Shown piece after piece: positions 1 to 10,146 of a stretch of 43,500 nt of DNA. This DNA comes from Neocallimastix lanati (nom. inval.) (lineage: Eukaryota > Neocallimastigomycota > Neocallimastigomycetes > Neocallimastigales > Neocallimastigaceae). Location: contig JACVTC010000040.1 in the NCBI GenBank assembly GCA_016946835.1, positions 649,001-692,500 on the forward strand, written 5' to 3'. A model generated the notes under the pieces. It saw only the letters and a list, made by a program, of their open reading frames with translations, had not been told where the DNA came from and did no database searches. Position 1 is the first letter of the stretch. Each line of letters begins with the position of its first letter. Position numbers and translations under genes: made by a program.

Positions 1-2
1 AA

Positions 3-1016
3 GATAAGAGCAAAGATCCTAATAGATATAATGAAACTTTATGGAGAGTTGAATTACTTGCTGGTGGTGATACTACTGGTGTTGTTCGTAGTCGTGGACA
101 ACATCTTCGTTTTGTTAACTATGTTCATAATGTTGCTATTTATTCACACATTAGTAAATTACCAGAATGGGCTTTCAAGCAACAAGAAGTTAATGGTGAA
201 AAGAAAATTTCTGATCGTTTAAATGTTTGGATTATTGAAGATGTTCAGCATGAAACTATTAAGGATGAAGCTGAAACTGCCGCTGAAGAAGCTGAAGAAT
301 TAAAGAAGATATTACCAGAAGTTAAAAAGATGAACTTTTTCTCTAAATACTTTGAGCTTCAAAGTGTTATGTTATCACAAAACAATGCTTTAACAAAACC
401 ACATCCATACCAATCCAGACCAGAATCATGGCCATTCTTAACTCGTGGTATTTCATTTTGGGAAAATAAGGACACTGAGCAGCAAATTTATTTGCTAGGC
501 AATCCATTCTCATATTTTATTTCTATTGTTGCTTTCATGACTTATAGTGCTGTTTGGATTGTCGATAGATTAATGGAACATCGTGGTATCCATCAACTTT
601 ACAGTAAAGTTCGTTTATGGTGGGATAGAACTGCAGGTTTCTTGTTTATTAGTTATTTACTTCATTATCTTCCATTTTTCATCATGGGTAGATCATTATT
701 CCTTCATCATTATCTTCCAGCTTCAATCTTTGGTTTTATGTGTGTTGGTGCTTTAGCTGAATTTTTATGTTTATACACTTTCCCAAGTGAGGAAGATGCA
801 AAAAAAGCTATTACTATTAAGGATAAAAAAGTTATTTATCAAGCTATTATACCAAAGTACTATTGGATATTAATTACTGTTTTTTCTCTTATTGTTCTTT
901 GTGTATTTATTTACTTCGCTCCTTTAATTTATGGTCTCAAGTTCAGTTCACACGAGCAATTATTATCACGTAAGTGGTTAAGCACTTGGGATCTTCAATT
1001 TACTGGTAACAATTAA
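3..1016 (+). CDS. Protein O-mannosyltransferase, C-terminal part (5' end outside window)
   Basis: The frame is open from base 3 and ends at TAA 1014-1016, giving 337 residues without the N-terminus. The family moves mannose from dolichyl-phosphate mannose to Ser/Thr of proteins in the ER lumen. The first ~75 residues read as the end of a MIR region (RYNETLWRVELLAGG, then RGQHLRFVN). After a short acidic linker comes the multi-pass C-terminal domain, with YLLGNP, then GRSLFLHHYLPA, a hallmark of this family, and about four hydrophobic segments. The stretch SRPESWPFLTRGISFWE followed by QIYLLGNP resembles the Pmt4/POMT1 branch more than Pmt1 or Pmt2; that subfamily call is tentative. A smaller reading frame at 31-222 overlaps in another frame and is not a gene. 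No intron is visible in this part. Confidence 0.9.
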   Translation, partial: DKSKDPNRYNETLWRVELLAGGDTTGVVRSRGQHLRFVNYVHNVAIYSHISKLPEWAFKQQEVNGEKKISDRLNVWIIEDVQHETIKDEAETAAEEAEELKKILPEVKKMNFFSKYFELQSVMLSQNNALTKPHPYQSRPESWPFLTRGISFWENKDTEQQIYLLGNPFSYFISIVAFMTYSAVWIVDRLMEHRGIHQLYSKVRLWWDRTAGFLFISYLLHYLPFFIMGRSLFLHHYLPASIFGFMCVGALAEFLCLYTFPSEEDAKKAITIKDKKVIYQAIIPKYYWILITVFSLIVLCVFIYFAPLIYGLKFSSHEQLLSRKWLSTWDLQFTGNN

Positions 1017-1716
<700 letters not shown>

Positions 1717-2743
1717 TCTTTTAAAATTTTATATATTTTTATTTATTTTTAAAAAGGAGAATTATTAAATATTAAAGGTCAAAATTACGATTGTAATAAG
1801 TTCTCAAACAATAAAGCTATAATTATGCTTAGCTTAAAATATCCCCAATTCAACTTAGGGTTTTCGTGGTTTATACGTTTACGCTGTGGTTATAAATACA
1901 ATACTACTATTGCTATTAGAATGGGTAGAGTTTCAGAAGATTGTCCCAAGTCTTGCCCCTGTTGTGGCGAAGATAAACAATCTTTTGAACATTGGATTTT
2001 TAAATGCGATGCTCTTGCATCTTTTAGATGGAATTCTTTAAATTTCATCGATGATCTCTATGTTTTATTCCTTAGGAAGATTAGAGCGTTTAATCCTCTT
2101 TCTTCCTATGACTCTATTTCTAATTTTGAAGATTATATCAATCATTATATATACTTGTTCCTTCTTGGTGGGACTTTAGTTTTAAATGAGCTACATTTCG
2201 ATAGTGGGGAACAGAGACAATTAAATGAACTACTTTTCAAAGGTTCATCTGAGTCACCTGTTCCAAAAATTGTGGGCTTGGCGGAATTCTTAACAAGTGC
2301 AATACCTATCATAAGTAGTTCGTTTGAGCTATTATTTGATAGGTATTGCAAAATACCAAACTTATCCAAGAGCGTCGACGTCGTACTGATAAGGCATAAT
2401 GATAATACAGGATCGTCATCTATTGCTACGAAGGATGAATCTCGCCCTAGTAGTTCAATAAATGATGAGTCCGGGGAGAGTTTAGTGGACACCACACTAT
2501 CTATGTTAAAGATGTTACTTCTAGGTTTTATTTCTTTTTTATTTGATAGGAAGGGAAAAATTCCCGCATAGTACAACTTGCCGAAATACATAGTATTTTC
2601 GAGCTTTTTTATTTTTTTATTTTTTAATTTTTTTATTTTTAATTTCAAATGTACTTTTCACCTACATGTATTTTTTAAAATAAAATTAATAAAGTTATGG
2701 AAGTGTATTCTCTTCCCTGTCTAAAAAAAAAAAAAAAAAAAAA
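1717..2743 (+). mobile_element. LINE copy A (family A), 5'-truncated, youngest-looking
   Basis: This is the 3' part of a non-LTR retrotransposon. Similarity to the longer copy at 6850-9069 starts near 1768. The open frame (1825-2571, 248 residues if counted from the first Met) has no stop, unlike the other copies. It contains a CCHC zinc knuckle, CPKSCPCCGEDKQSFEHW then IFKC, as found after the RT domain of many LINEs, and the tail motif SKSVDVVLIRH. The 3' UTR ends in a hairpin-forming GGAAG...CTTCC and a poly(A) run at 2723-2744. A 14-bp direct repeat (ATAATTTTTTGTTG) at 1703-1716 and 2744-2757 is a likely target-site duplication. If so, 1717-1767 is extra sequence at the 5' junction that does not match the long copy. 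The RT domain itself is missing. Confidence 0.8.
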
Positions 2744-2869
2744 ATAATTTTTTGTTGATAGAATTATATTACGATATACAGTAAAATAATTTATTTTGTT
2801 TAATTTCGTTTTATTTTATTTAATAATATGAATAAAATCTAATTTAAAGGCAAATTCACATATGTAGCT

Positions 2870-3161
2870 TTTCTTGATCATCAACTATTTCTACGAAGGC
2901 TTAGTAGATCAATAAATGATGAATCCAGGGAGGTTTAGTGGATATCACACTATCTATTTTAAAGATGTTACTTCTAGGTTTTATTATTTTTTTATTTGTT
3001 AGGAAGGGAGAATTCCAGCATAGTACAACTTGTCGAAATACATAATATTTTTGAGCTTTTTTATTTTTTTTAATTTTATTTTCAAATGTACTTTTCACCT
3101 ACATGTATTTTTTATAATAAAATTAATAAAATTATTTAAGTGTATTTTCTTTCCTGTCTAA
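2870..3161 (+). mobile_element. LINE copy B (family A), 3' end only
   Basis: This piece starts at CTATTTCTACGAAGG, corresponding to the C-terminal coding tail of copy A. It continues through the stop region (CATAGTACAACTTG) and the 3' UTR to GTCT, followed by A/T repeats in place of a clean poly(A). It carries several substitutions and small deletions relative to copies A and D, so it is older. It encodes nothing intact. Confidence 0.75.
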
Positions 3162-3244
3162 AATATATATATATATTTATATATATACATTTATAGATTT
3201 TATATTAAATATTCGCTATTTAAAATCAAATTAAATAAAAAACA

Positions 3245-3598
3245 TAATAAATGGCATTTTTAGTTAGGAATTATGTTTAAGATGTGGATATAAATATAAT
3301 AGTACCTATTATTATTAGATATGATAGAATTAAGGAAAATTGTTCCATATGTTTTCTATGTTGTGATATAAAGTTAATCAATTATATATCTATTTGAATA
3401 TCTCTTTTTTTTTTTTTTTTTTTTTAATGTTTGAAGTACAAAAAATAAATTTTTTTAATTTTTTATAAAAGTTTATTTATTAATAATTATTTATAAATTA
3501 TTTTATACAATATATATTTTTAATATATTTATATATAAAATAATATTATAAATATTATGAAATGGAAGTGTATTTTATTCCAGTCTAAAAAAAAAGAA
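3245..3598 (+). mobile_element. LINE copy C (family A), heavily decayed zinc-knuckle and tail
   Basis: From about 3250 the plus strand still reads LRCGYKYNST, then a degraded version of the zinc knuckle region. It matches copies A and D but has many stops. The end at 3564-3590 keeps the GGAAGTGTATT...TTCC...GTCTAAAA terminus of the family. The central part is largely replaced by T-rich sequence. Age order by decay is A, then B, then C. Confidence 0.6.
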
Positions 3599-3639
3599 AT
3601 TAATAATTTTTAAAAAAACTTCTTTTAAAGGATCTTGAG

Positions 3640-3870
3640 AATAGCGTTTCATAGGTTGAAACAATATGATAAAGAACAATGATTACAATTCTTAATTTTT
3701 ATTTTTATTAGACGCAAGTAAATAGTAATAATCGTTCATTATTCAACACATCGATCTTTGAAAATTGAAACTGTTGATAATATTTCTTTTAGCTCAAATA
3801 TGAGTCTAGTAAATATCACATTATTTGCTTTATATATATAAATTTACTTCTTTTGTAATACACACCATAA
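3640..3870 (+). mobile_element. Very old LINE tail relic (family A)
   Basis: Bases around 3795-3855 (ATGAGTCTAGTAAATATCAC, then an AT stretch and TTTACTTCTTTTG) resemble the DESGE...VDTTLSILKM coding tail of copies A and D at the DNA level. The similarity is weak and by eye only. Upstream bases 3640-3790 show no recognisable content. Confidence 0.35.
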
Positions 3871-4197
3871 TATCATTAATACTTTTAAATTTTTATTATA
3901 TTTTCATTATACAAAATTTTTATTATATTTTCATTATATAAAAGTATTAATATATATTTTTTATATATAAAGGTAAAATTAAATAAAATTAAATAGTATA
4001 ATATATCTAAATATTTTGATGTGAGAGTTACACAAACTTTAACTATACAATTTATAAATACATTTAATTAGAAATGTATTAATAAATATAATGATTAATT
4101 CTTGAATATATATATAAGTCAAATTTTAATATAGTATCCAATCATATAAGTAAATAATATATTTGGAATATAGAAATTTAAATTGTGGCTCACAATA

Positions 4198-4261
4198 CAC
4201 GTGACATATATAGAATATTGGTAGTTGTAACATTTGATCCACCTTTCTCGCTCTCTTACTC
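4198..4261 (+). promoter_or_regulatory. Candidate RPS3 promoter elements
   Basis: A palindromic CACGTG lies at 4198-4203, and a pyrimidine-rich tract (CCTTTCTCGCTCTCTTACT) at 4242-4260 sits about 55 bases before the RPS3 start codon. Both stand out against the AT-only flank. Pyrimidine tracts near the start of transcription are common for ribosomal protein genes in other eukaryotes. Function here is only inferred. Confidence 0.3.
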
Positions 4262-4313
4262 AATTCGATTCAAATTTTATTAATTTCATTTGGTAGAATC
4301 GATTATAGCAAAT

Positions 4314-5582
4314 ATGGCACAGATTTCTAAAAAAAGAAAGGTAAAATTGGGAAGAAATGAAAATGTTTAAAAAAAAGATGAATGAATTTTGTTTTATTAT
4401 TAATACTCAATATTATACTTAATATTGTTTTATATGATTTTTTCTGCTTTTTAAATTTTTCTTATTGATGAATGTATTATATATGATATGTAATAAATAT
4501 TGTTTTTGATATTATTATATGTATGTAAAAGTGTATATAATGAATTTATAGTAATGATTAAGAAATATTATTAATGGATTAATAATATTTTTATGAAATT
4601 AAGTTTTAAAATTATAAATGTTATGGAGCGAGTCGATATAAAATAAGAAAATGGATGAGTTTATGTTAAATGAAATCACAAATAACAGGAGTACTAATTT
4701 CAAAACAATTATATTATAAATAAAATTAAATAGTTCGTCGCTGATGGTGTTTTCTACGCCGAATTAAACGAATTCCTTACTCGTGAATTAGCCGAAGAAG
4801 GTTACTCTGGTGTTGAAGTTCGTGTCACTCCAGCCCGTACTGAAATTATTATTCGTGCTACTCGTACTAGAGATGTTCTTGGTGAAAAGGGTCGTCGTAT
4901 TAGAGAACTTACTGCTGTTGTTCAAAAGAGATTCAACTTCCCAGAAAACTCTGTTGAACTTTACGCTGAAAAGGTTGAAATTCGTGGTCTCTGTGCTATT
5001 GCTCAAGCTGAATCCCTCAAATTCAAACTTCTCCAAGGTCTTGCTGTCAGAAGGTATAAGCAATAAAATATATATAATATTATGTTAATATTAATAACTT
5101 AATTATATTAAAAATGATAATATATTGAAATAGAGCCTGCTATGGTGTTCTTCGTTTCGTTATGGACGCTGGTGCCAAGGGTTGTGAAGTTATTGTCTCC
5201 GGTAAGCTTCGTGCTGCCCGTGCCAAGTCTATGAAATTCTCAGACGGTTTATTACTCCACTCTGGTGAACCAATCCGTACTTACATTGACAAGGCTACCA
5301 GACACGTTCTCCTTAGACAAGGTAAAATATTAGATATTTTAAACATAAATAAATAATTTTGAATAATTTGATTAAATTTTAAGCATATATATTATAAAAG
5401 GTGTTCTTGGTGTTAAGGTTAAGATTATGATGGATTACGATCCATCTGGTAGAAGAGGTCCAAAGACTCCATTCCCAGATAATGTCAGAATCAAGGATCC
5501 AAAGGAAGACGATGAAGAAATTGTCACCAAGACTATTGTTTACGATAGTGAAGCTCCACAAGAAGTTCCAGTTGAAGCTTAA
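4314..5582 (+). CDS. RPS3: 40S ribosomal protein uS3 (RPS3), four exons
   Basis: Exons are 4314-4340, 4734-5053, 5134-5321 and 5401-5582. All introns are GT...AG and together the exons give 717 nt, 238 residues plus TAA. uS3 sits at the mRNA entry channel of the small ribosomal subunit. The N-terminus MAQISKKRK joins [14 protein letters not shown] across the first splice, as expected for the family. The KH domain covers about residues 20-92 ([19 protein letters not shown]). The C-terminal S3 domain includes [20 protein letters not shown] and [17 protein letters not shown]. The last ~25 residues are acidic and variable, as usual. The first intron (393 nt) is much longer than the next two (80 and 79 nt). 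Base composition of the exons is clearly less AT-rich than the flanks. Confidence 0.97.
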
Positions 5583-6225
5583 AATATTGTAAATAAATAA
5601 TATTTACATTCAACTAAAATAAATTATCGTTTAATAAAAATTTATATCTTTTGTGTTAAGAAATTATTTAAATAAGGGTTTTCTTTATAAAAATTATAAA
5701 GAAATAATAATTTATTAACTTTACAATTTGTTTTTTTATTTTATTTTTTTTTTAAAAAAGGACAAAAAATAATAAATTTAATATCATTTATTTAAGAAAA
5801 AAAGGTATTTTCATAGGAAAATTGGTGTATAAAATATAAACAATTGAATATAATATATAAAAGGAAATTTAAGTAGAAACAACAAATTTATTTAATCAAA
5901 ATATAAAAATTGTTTATTAATATAAAGATTCAGTGGTGAAGATAAAATTAAATTATTAAGAAATTATTTTTTATGGTGTATGGTTACATTCATAATAAAA
6001 TTGTATATGAATAATTAAAGTGATAAAGTATTTTTGGAAATTAGGTTGAATATATTAATTGTAATTAATGTTAGAAATTTAAATCTATTTTGATAAAATA
6101 AACAAGACATGTGGAAACATTGGTGTTGTATAATTAATAAAATCATGAAGTGTTAATATATTGTTATTGTAAAGAATCATTTTTGGTGATTATTCAAAGA
6201 CTTAATTAGTTGGAGATTATACTTT
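5583..6225. other. AT-rich intergenic, no feature seen
   Basis: The sequence between RPS3 and the next LINE remnant holds homopolymer and AT runs. No reading frame or recognisable repeat unit is seen. Confidence 0.5.
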
Positions 6226-6643
6226 ACAGAAATTATGCTTAGGGCTAATACTCAACAAAGGTTATTATTCTGAAAGAGAACTATAGATCGCACCAAGAAT
6301 TAAGAGCGTCAATTCTGAAAATACAGTAAGACACAGGCTAGCATGCCAATGCCTCTGAATGAGAAGACCATAATTTCTTTCAGTTAGTCAATTCAAACTC
6401 TAATCCACAAGGAAATGACGTTCGTTTCATATGAATTTTTTTTATGAATTTATACGCATAATTTTGAATATTACTTTTTAATTCACATTATTTTTTTTCA
6501 CGTTATTATTTAAAATATTATGCCCTAATTGGACAAATAATGTTTACTTTTTTTTTTATTAATTTGTGTCTTTTTTTATTTTTTAAAAAAAAATAAAAAA
6601 TATTTATGTAATTAATAAAAATAAAAAATATTTATGTAATTAA

Positions 6644-6718
<75 letters not shown>

Positions 6719-6752
6719 AGCAAAAATTGCAGCTGTAAAAAAAAAAAAAATT
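6226..6752 (+). mobile_element. LINE copy F1 (family F), 3' end
   Basis: Starting at CTTTACAGAAATTATGC, this matches the F copies at 9740, 12385 (minus), 12990 and 34126 (minus). Shared blocks include GAGAAGACCATAATTTCTTT and AGTCAATTCAAA, parts of the C-terminal coding tail, now broken. The 3' UTR runs into an (AAAT)n array at about 6644-6719. It ends GCAAAAATTGC (a 4-bp stem) and a poly(A) run at 6737-6750. It is non-coding today. Confidence 0.7.
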
Positions 6753-6835
6753 GTAAATATTGTGTTTTTTACTATAGCATTATTTAAATAATATATGATT
6801 ATTATACAGGAAATTATTACATTATACAGTATTTT

Positions 6836-6849
6836 GTTAAGGAAATAGA
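6836..6849 (+). repeat. Target-site duplication, left copy, of LINE D
   Basis: GTTAAGGAAATAGA matches GTTAAGTAAATAGA at 9070-9083, directly after the poly(A) of LINE D, with one mismatch in 14 bases. This sets the element borders at 6850 and 9069. Confidence 0.75.
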
Positions 6850-9069
6850 TCTGAGGGGATCAGCAAATAGTATAATAATAAAATCTTAATTATTTTTCAA
6901 TTTTATATGCAATCTCAATCTTTTTATATAAATCATAACTCATATTAATAAAACCTCGGTTTGTACTTCATTTTATGGTATTTCTGATTTTAAAAAAGCT
7001 TATGATTCAATTCCTATATTTAACATTCTTACTAAATTATATCATTATAGAGTACGTGGTAAATGTTTTGATTTTCTTTGTAATTTATATACTTCATTTA
7101 AAGAACGTACTTGATTTGCTTCAATGTTATCAAATGAATTTTCTATTAAAAGAGGTGTTCGTCAAGTTTGTCCATTATCTCCAATCTAATTAAATTTATT
7201 CATCAATGACTTACTAAATGACTGTGAAAAATATGGTGTTAATATTGGAAGAAAAAAGTGTTGTGGTGGACTCTTTGCTGATGATGTTGTTCTCATTGCT
7301 CCTGGTACAAAAAATTTAGAAAAATTATTAAAAAAGGTACATAAATGGGCTAATTTAAATGAAATGACTTTTGGTATTGAAAAATGTGCAACTATGGTTA
7401 TAAAACCAATAAACTTCCAATCTCCTCCAAACTATAGTGACTCAACCTTCTATTTAGGAATGAATACTATTCCTAAAGTTTCTAGTTATATTTATCTTGG
7501 TATTCCTTTTTCAGATGATCTCTTATTAGAACATATTATATCTCACATGCATTTTAAAGTTAGAAAATCCCTTCTTTCATTTACACGTTTCTTCTCAAAT
7601 AAACTTATTTCTATTATATACAAGAAAAAAGTTCTTCAATCCTTTGTTATTGTAAAGTAATTTATTATTCTCCTTTACTTGGTTCAAACAAATCAAGAAT
7701 GGCTAGAATTCAAACATTAATTAATACTGGTCTATTTTGGTGTATCGGCTCCTTCTCTAAAAATGATAAAACAAATTCAGAAAACAATGACTATATTAGA
7801 CATAATTCTACTATGAATACTTATGCTTTATCTCGAGATCTAAGCATACCTCCTATTGCTAGTATCTTCGCAGCCTTACAGATTAAATCATTTGCAAAAT
7901 GGAGCAAATCAAACTGTATTATAAAGGATCTTATTAAATCTATTCCCAAAATGCCTTAATTTTTTTTTTATTTTTTATTATTCCTGAACTAAAGAACCTA
8001 GAACAAAAAAAAACAAAAAATATAAATGTGTAAAATATGACGATATTTTAGAACGTTACTGGAAATCAGTCTCCAAATTTCAAGGTATTAAAGGTCAAAA
8101 TTACAATTGTAATAAGGTCTCAAACAATAAAGCTATAATTATGCTTAGCTTAAAATATCCCCATTTTAAATTAGGGTTTTCGTGGATTATACGTTTACGC
8201 TGTGGTTATAAATACAATACTACTATTGCTATTAGAATGGGTAGAGTTTCAGAAGATTGTCCCAAGTCTTGCCCCTGTTGTGGCGAAGATAATCAATCTT
8301 TTGAGCATTGGATTTTTAAATGCGATGCTCTTACTTCTTTTAAATGGAATTCTTAAAATTTCATCAATGATCTCTATGCTTTATTCATTAGGAAGATTAG
8401 AGCGTTTAATCCTCTTTCTTCTTATGATTCTATTTTTGATTTTGAAGATTATATCAATCATTATATATACTTGTTCCTTCTTGATGGGACTTTAGTTTTA
8501 AATGAGCTACATTTCGATAGTGGGGAACAGAGACAATTAAATGAACTACTTTTCAAAGGTTCATCTGAGTCACCTGTTCCAAAAATTGTGGGCTTGGCGG
8601 AATTCTTAACAAGTGCAATACCTATCATAAGTAGTTCGTTTGAACTATTTTTTGATAGGTATTGTAAAATACCAAACTTAACCAAGAGCGTCGACGTCGT
8701 ACTGATAAGACATAATGATAATACAGGATCTTCATCTATTTCTACGAAGGATGAATCCAGCCCTAGTAGTTCAATAAATGATGAATCCGGGGAGATTTTA
8801 GTGGACACCACACTATCTATTTTAAAGATGATACTTCTAGGTTTTATTTCTTTTTTATCTGTTAGGAAGGGAAAAATTCCTGTATAGTACAACTTGCCGA
8901 AATACATAGTATTTTTGAGCTTTTTTATTTTTTATTTTTTAATTTTTATTTTTATTTTTTAATTTCAAATGTACTTTAACCTATATTTATATTTTTATAA
9001 TAAAATTAAAAAAGTTATGGAAGTGTATTCTCTTCCCTGTCTTAAAAAAAAAAAAAAAAAAAAAAAAAA
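6850..9069 (+). mobile_element. LINE copy D (family A) with broken reverse transcriptase
   Basis: The longest family A copy. RT blocks in one frame from about 6950: SDFKKAYDSIP, then IKRGVRQVCPLSPI, then the catalytic FADD motif (near 7277). Stops interrupt at KERT*FAS and SPI*LNLF. The frame changes after 7660, where KVIYYSPLLGSNKSR continues in another frame to 7959. After a T-rich insertion near 7960 the coding resumes through the zinc knuckle CPKSCPCCGEDNQSFEHW, with a TTA-to-TAA stop at NS*NF (copy A reads TTA). It ends with the C-terminal tail (stop near 8885), 3' UTR, hairpin and poly(A) 9044-9069. The N-terminal endonuclease part is absent: the copy is 5'-truncated, as is usual for target-primed insertion. 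It is a pseudogene. Confidence 0.88.
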
Positions 9070-9083
9070 GTTAAGTAAATAGA
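9070..9083 (+). repeat. Target-site duplication, right copy, of LINE D
   Basis: Right-hand partner of 6836-6849; see that entry. Confidence 0.75.
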
Positions 9084-9112
9084 AAAACAATAATTCTAAA
9101 GTTCACTATAAC

Positions 9113-9125
9113 AAAAGATACAAGT
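9113..9125 (+). repeat. Target-site duplication, left copy, of LINE E
   Basis: AAAAGATACAAGT recurs exactly at 9548-9560 after the poly(A) of copy E. The leading As may belong to the tail, so the firm core is AGATACAAGT. Confidence 0.8.
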
Positions 9126-9547
9126 TTCAACTTCGTCGATTGTTCCGTATTTTGTGGTGATTGTGGAGTTTCTAACAAACGTAATACCATTAATTTATCG
9201 ATCTTTTAGATTGATGATGAATTGGTACTCCGTTGAATCTACTGAATCTATCGTTGTCGAGAGCGTCTACGTCGAAGTAATAAGGCATGGATTTTCACCT
9301 CCTGGTGAAAGAACAGATACAGATTCGTTAGATGACACTAATATTTATTGCTCGCAATTATGGACGTGGTGTTATCATCGAAGAATAGGAAAAGTTAGAG
9401 GATATTGCTTCTAACGCACTTTTATAATTTTATAATATATAATATTTTATTTCATGTATTTTATTTGTTATTTTTTCATTTAAATCATGTAATTTTATTA
9501 TTATTATTATAAATTAAATAAAGTTATTCTCTAAGTCTAAAAAAAAA
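9126..9547 (+). mobile_element. LINE copy E (family E), short 5'-truncated insertion
   Basis: The element starts TTCAACTTCGTCGA, the point where the minus-strand relative at 28945-29885 also carries matching sequence. A frame at 9154-9414 encodes the C-terminal tail: PLIYRSFRLMMNWYS, then VVESVYVEVIRHGFSPPGER. The SV-x-V-x-x-IR core also occurs in family A and, more loosely, in F. The 3' UTR ends AAAGTTATTCTCTAAGTCT followed by poly(A). The terminus resembles that of family A but lacks its GGAAG hairpin segment. Borders are fixed by the target-site duplication. Confidence 0.85.
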
Positions 9548-9560
9548 AAAAGATACAAGT
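9548..9560 (+). repeat. Target-site duplication, right copy, of LINE E
   Basis: Right-hand partner of 9113-9125; overlaps the end of the poly(A) run. Confidence 0.8.
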
Positions 9561-9739
9561 GGTGTATTTTACTTAAATAATTATATGATAGAGCTCAAAG
9601 AAAAAACTTCATATTATTTTTTTTTTTTTTTTAATTTTTCTATATTTATATATTATTTTTATATTTTTTAAATTTATTATTTTATATTTATATTTCTAAG
9701 TTTTTAGTATTTTAATTTATTTCAGTTTTAGTTTTATCA

Positions 9740-10146
9740 ATTTGTAATTTGATTCATTATGGAAAAGATATTTCAACAGCGTTCTCAGGGTTGCTATTCC
9801 GAAATTATAATCGCAAACTAACCAGGAGCGTCAACGTTGAAAATGTAGTAAGACAGGATAGCAGGGCCAATGTCTCTGAAGGAGAAGACCATAATTTCTT
9901 ACAAATAGTCAATTCAAACCCTAGTCCAGAATAAGTGATGTGGAAATGAGGTTCGTTGTATATGAACCTTTTTCTGAATTTATTTATACATTTTATTTTG
10001 AATATTACTTTTTATTTTATATTACTATTTTAAATATTATTATGTTCTTATTGGACAAATAATATTTATTTTTTTATTAATTCCATGTTTTTTTTTTTTT
10101 TTTTTTTTTTTATTTTAAATAAAAAATATTCATGTAATTAATAAAA
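9740..10146 (+). mobile_element. LINE copy F2 (family F), C-terminal tail and 3' UTR
   Basis: The frame 9749-9934 is open and encodes the family tail: SGLLFRNYNRKLTRSVNVE, then SEGEDHNFLQIVNSNPSPE and a stop. The UTR reaches ATATTCATGTAATTAATAAA at 10146 and is then cut off. The expected (AAAT)n and GCAA/TTGC end of the family is missing, because RT-coding sequence of copy G begins at once. Confidence 0.75.

Noticed and set aside
31-222. 63-residue hydrophobic frame on the plus strand
   Set aside because: It lies wholly inside the mannosyltransferase frame, which shows family motifs; it is a shadow.
2145-2648. 167-residue minus-strand frame, with a relative at 8461-8907
   Set aside because: Both are antisense to the conserved LINE C-terminal tail. 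Similarity between the two reflects the LINE copies, and the sense frame carries the zinc knuckle and shared motif.
4788-5088. Frames on both strands over RPS3 exon 2
   Set aside because: The spliced uS3 frame accounts fully for the sequence with family-level identity.
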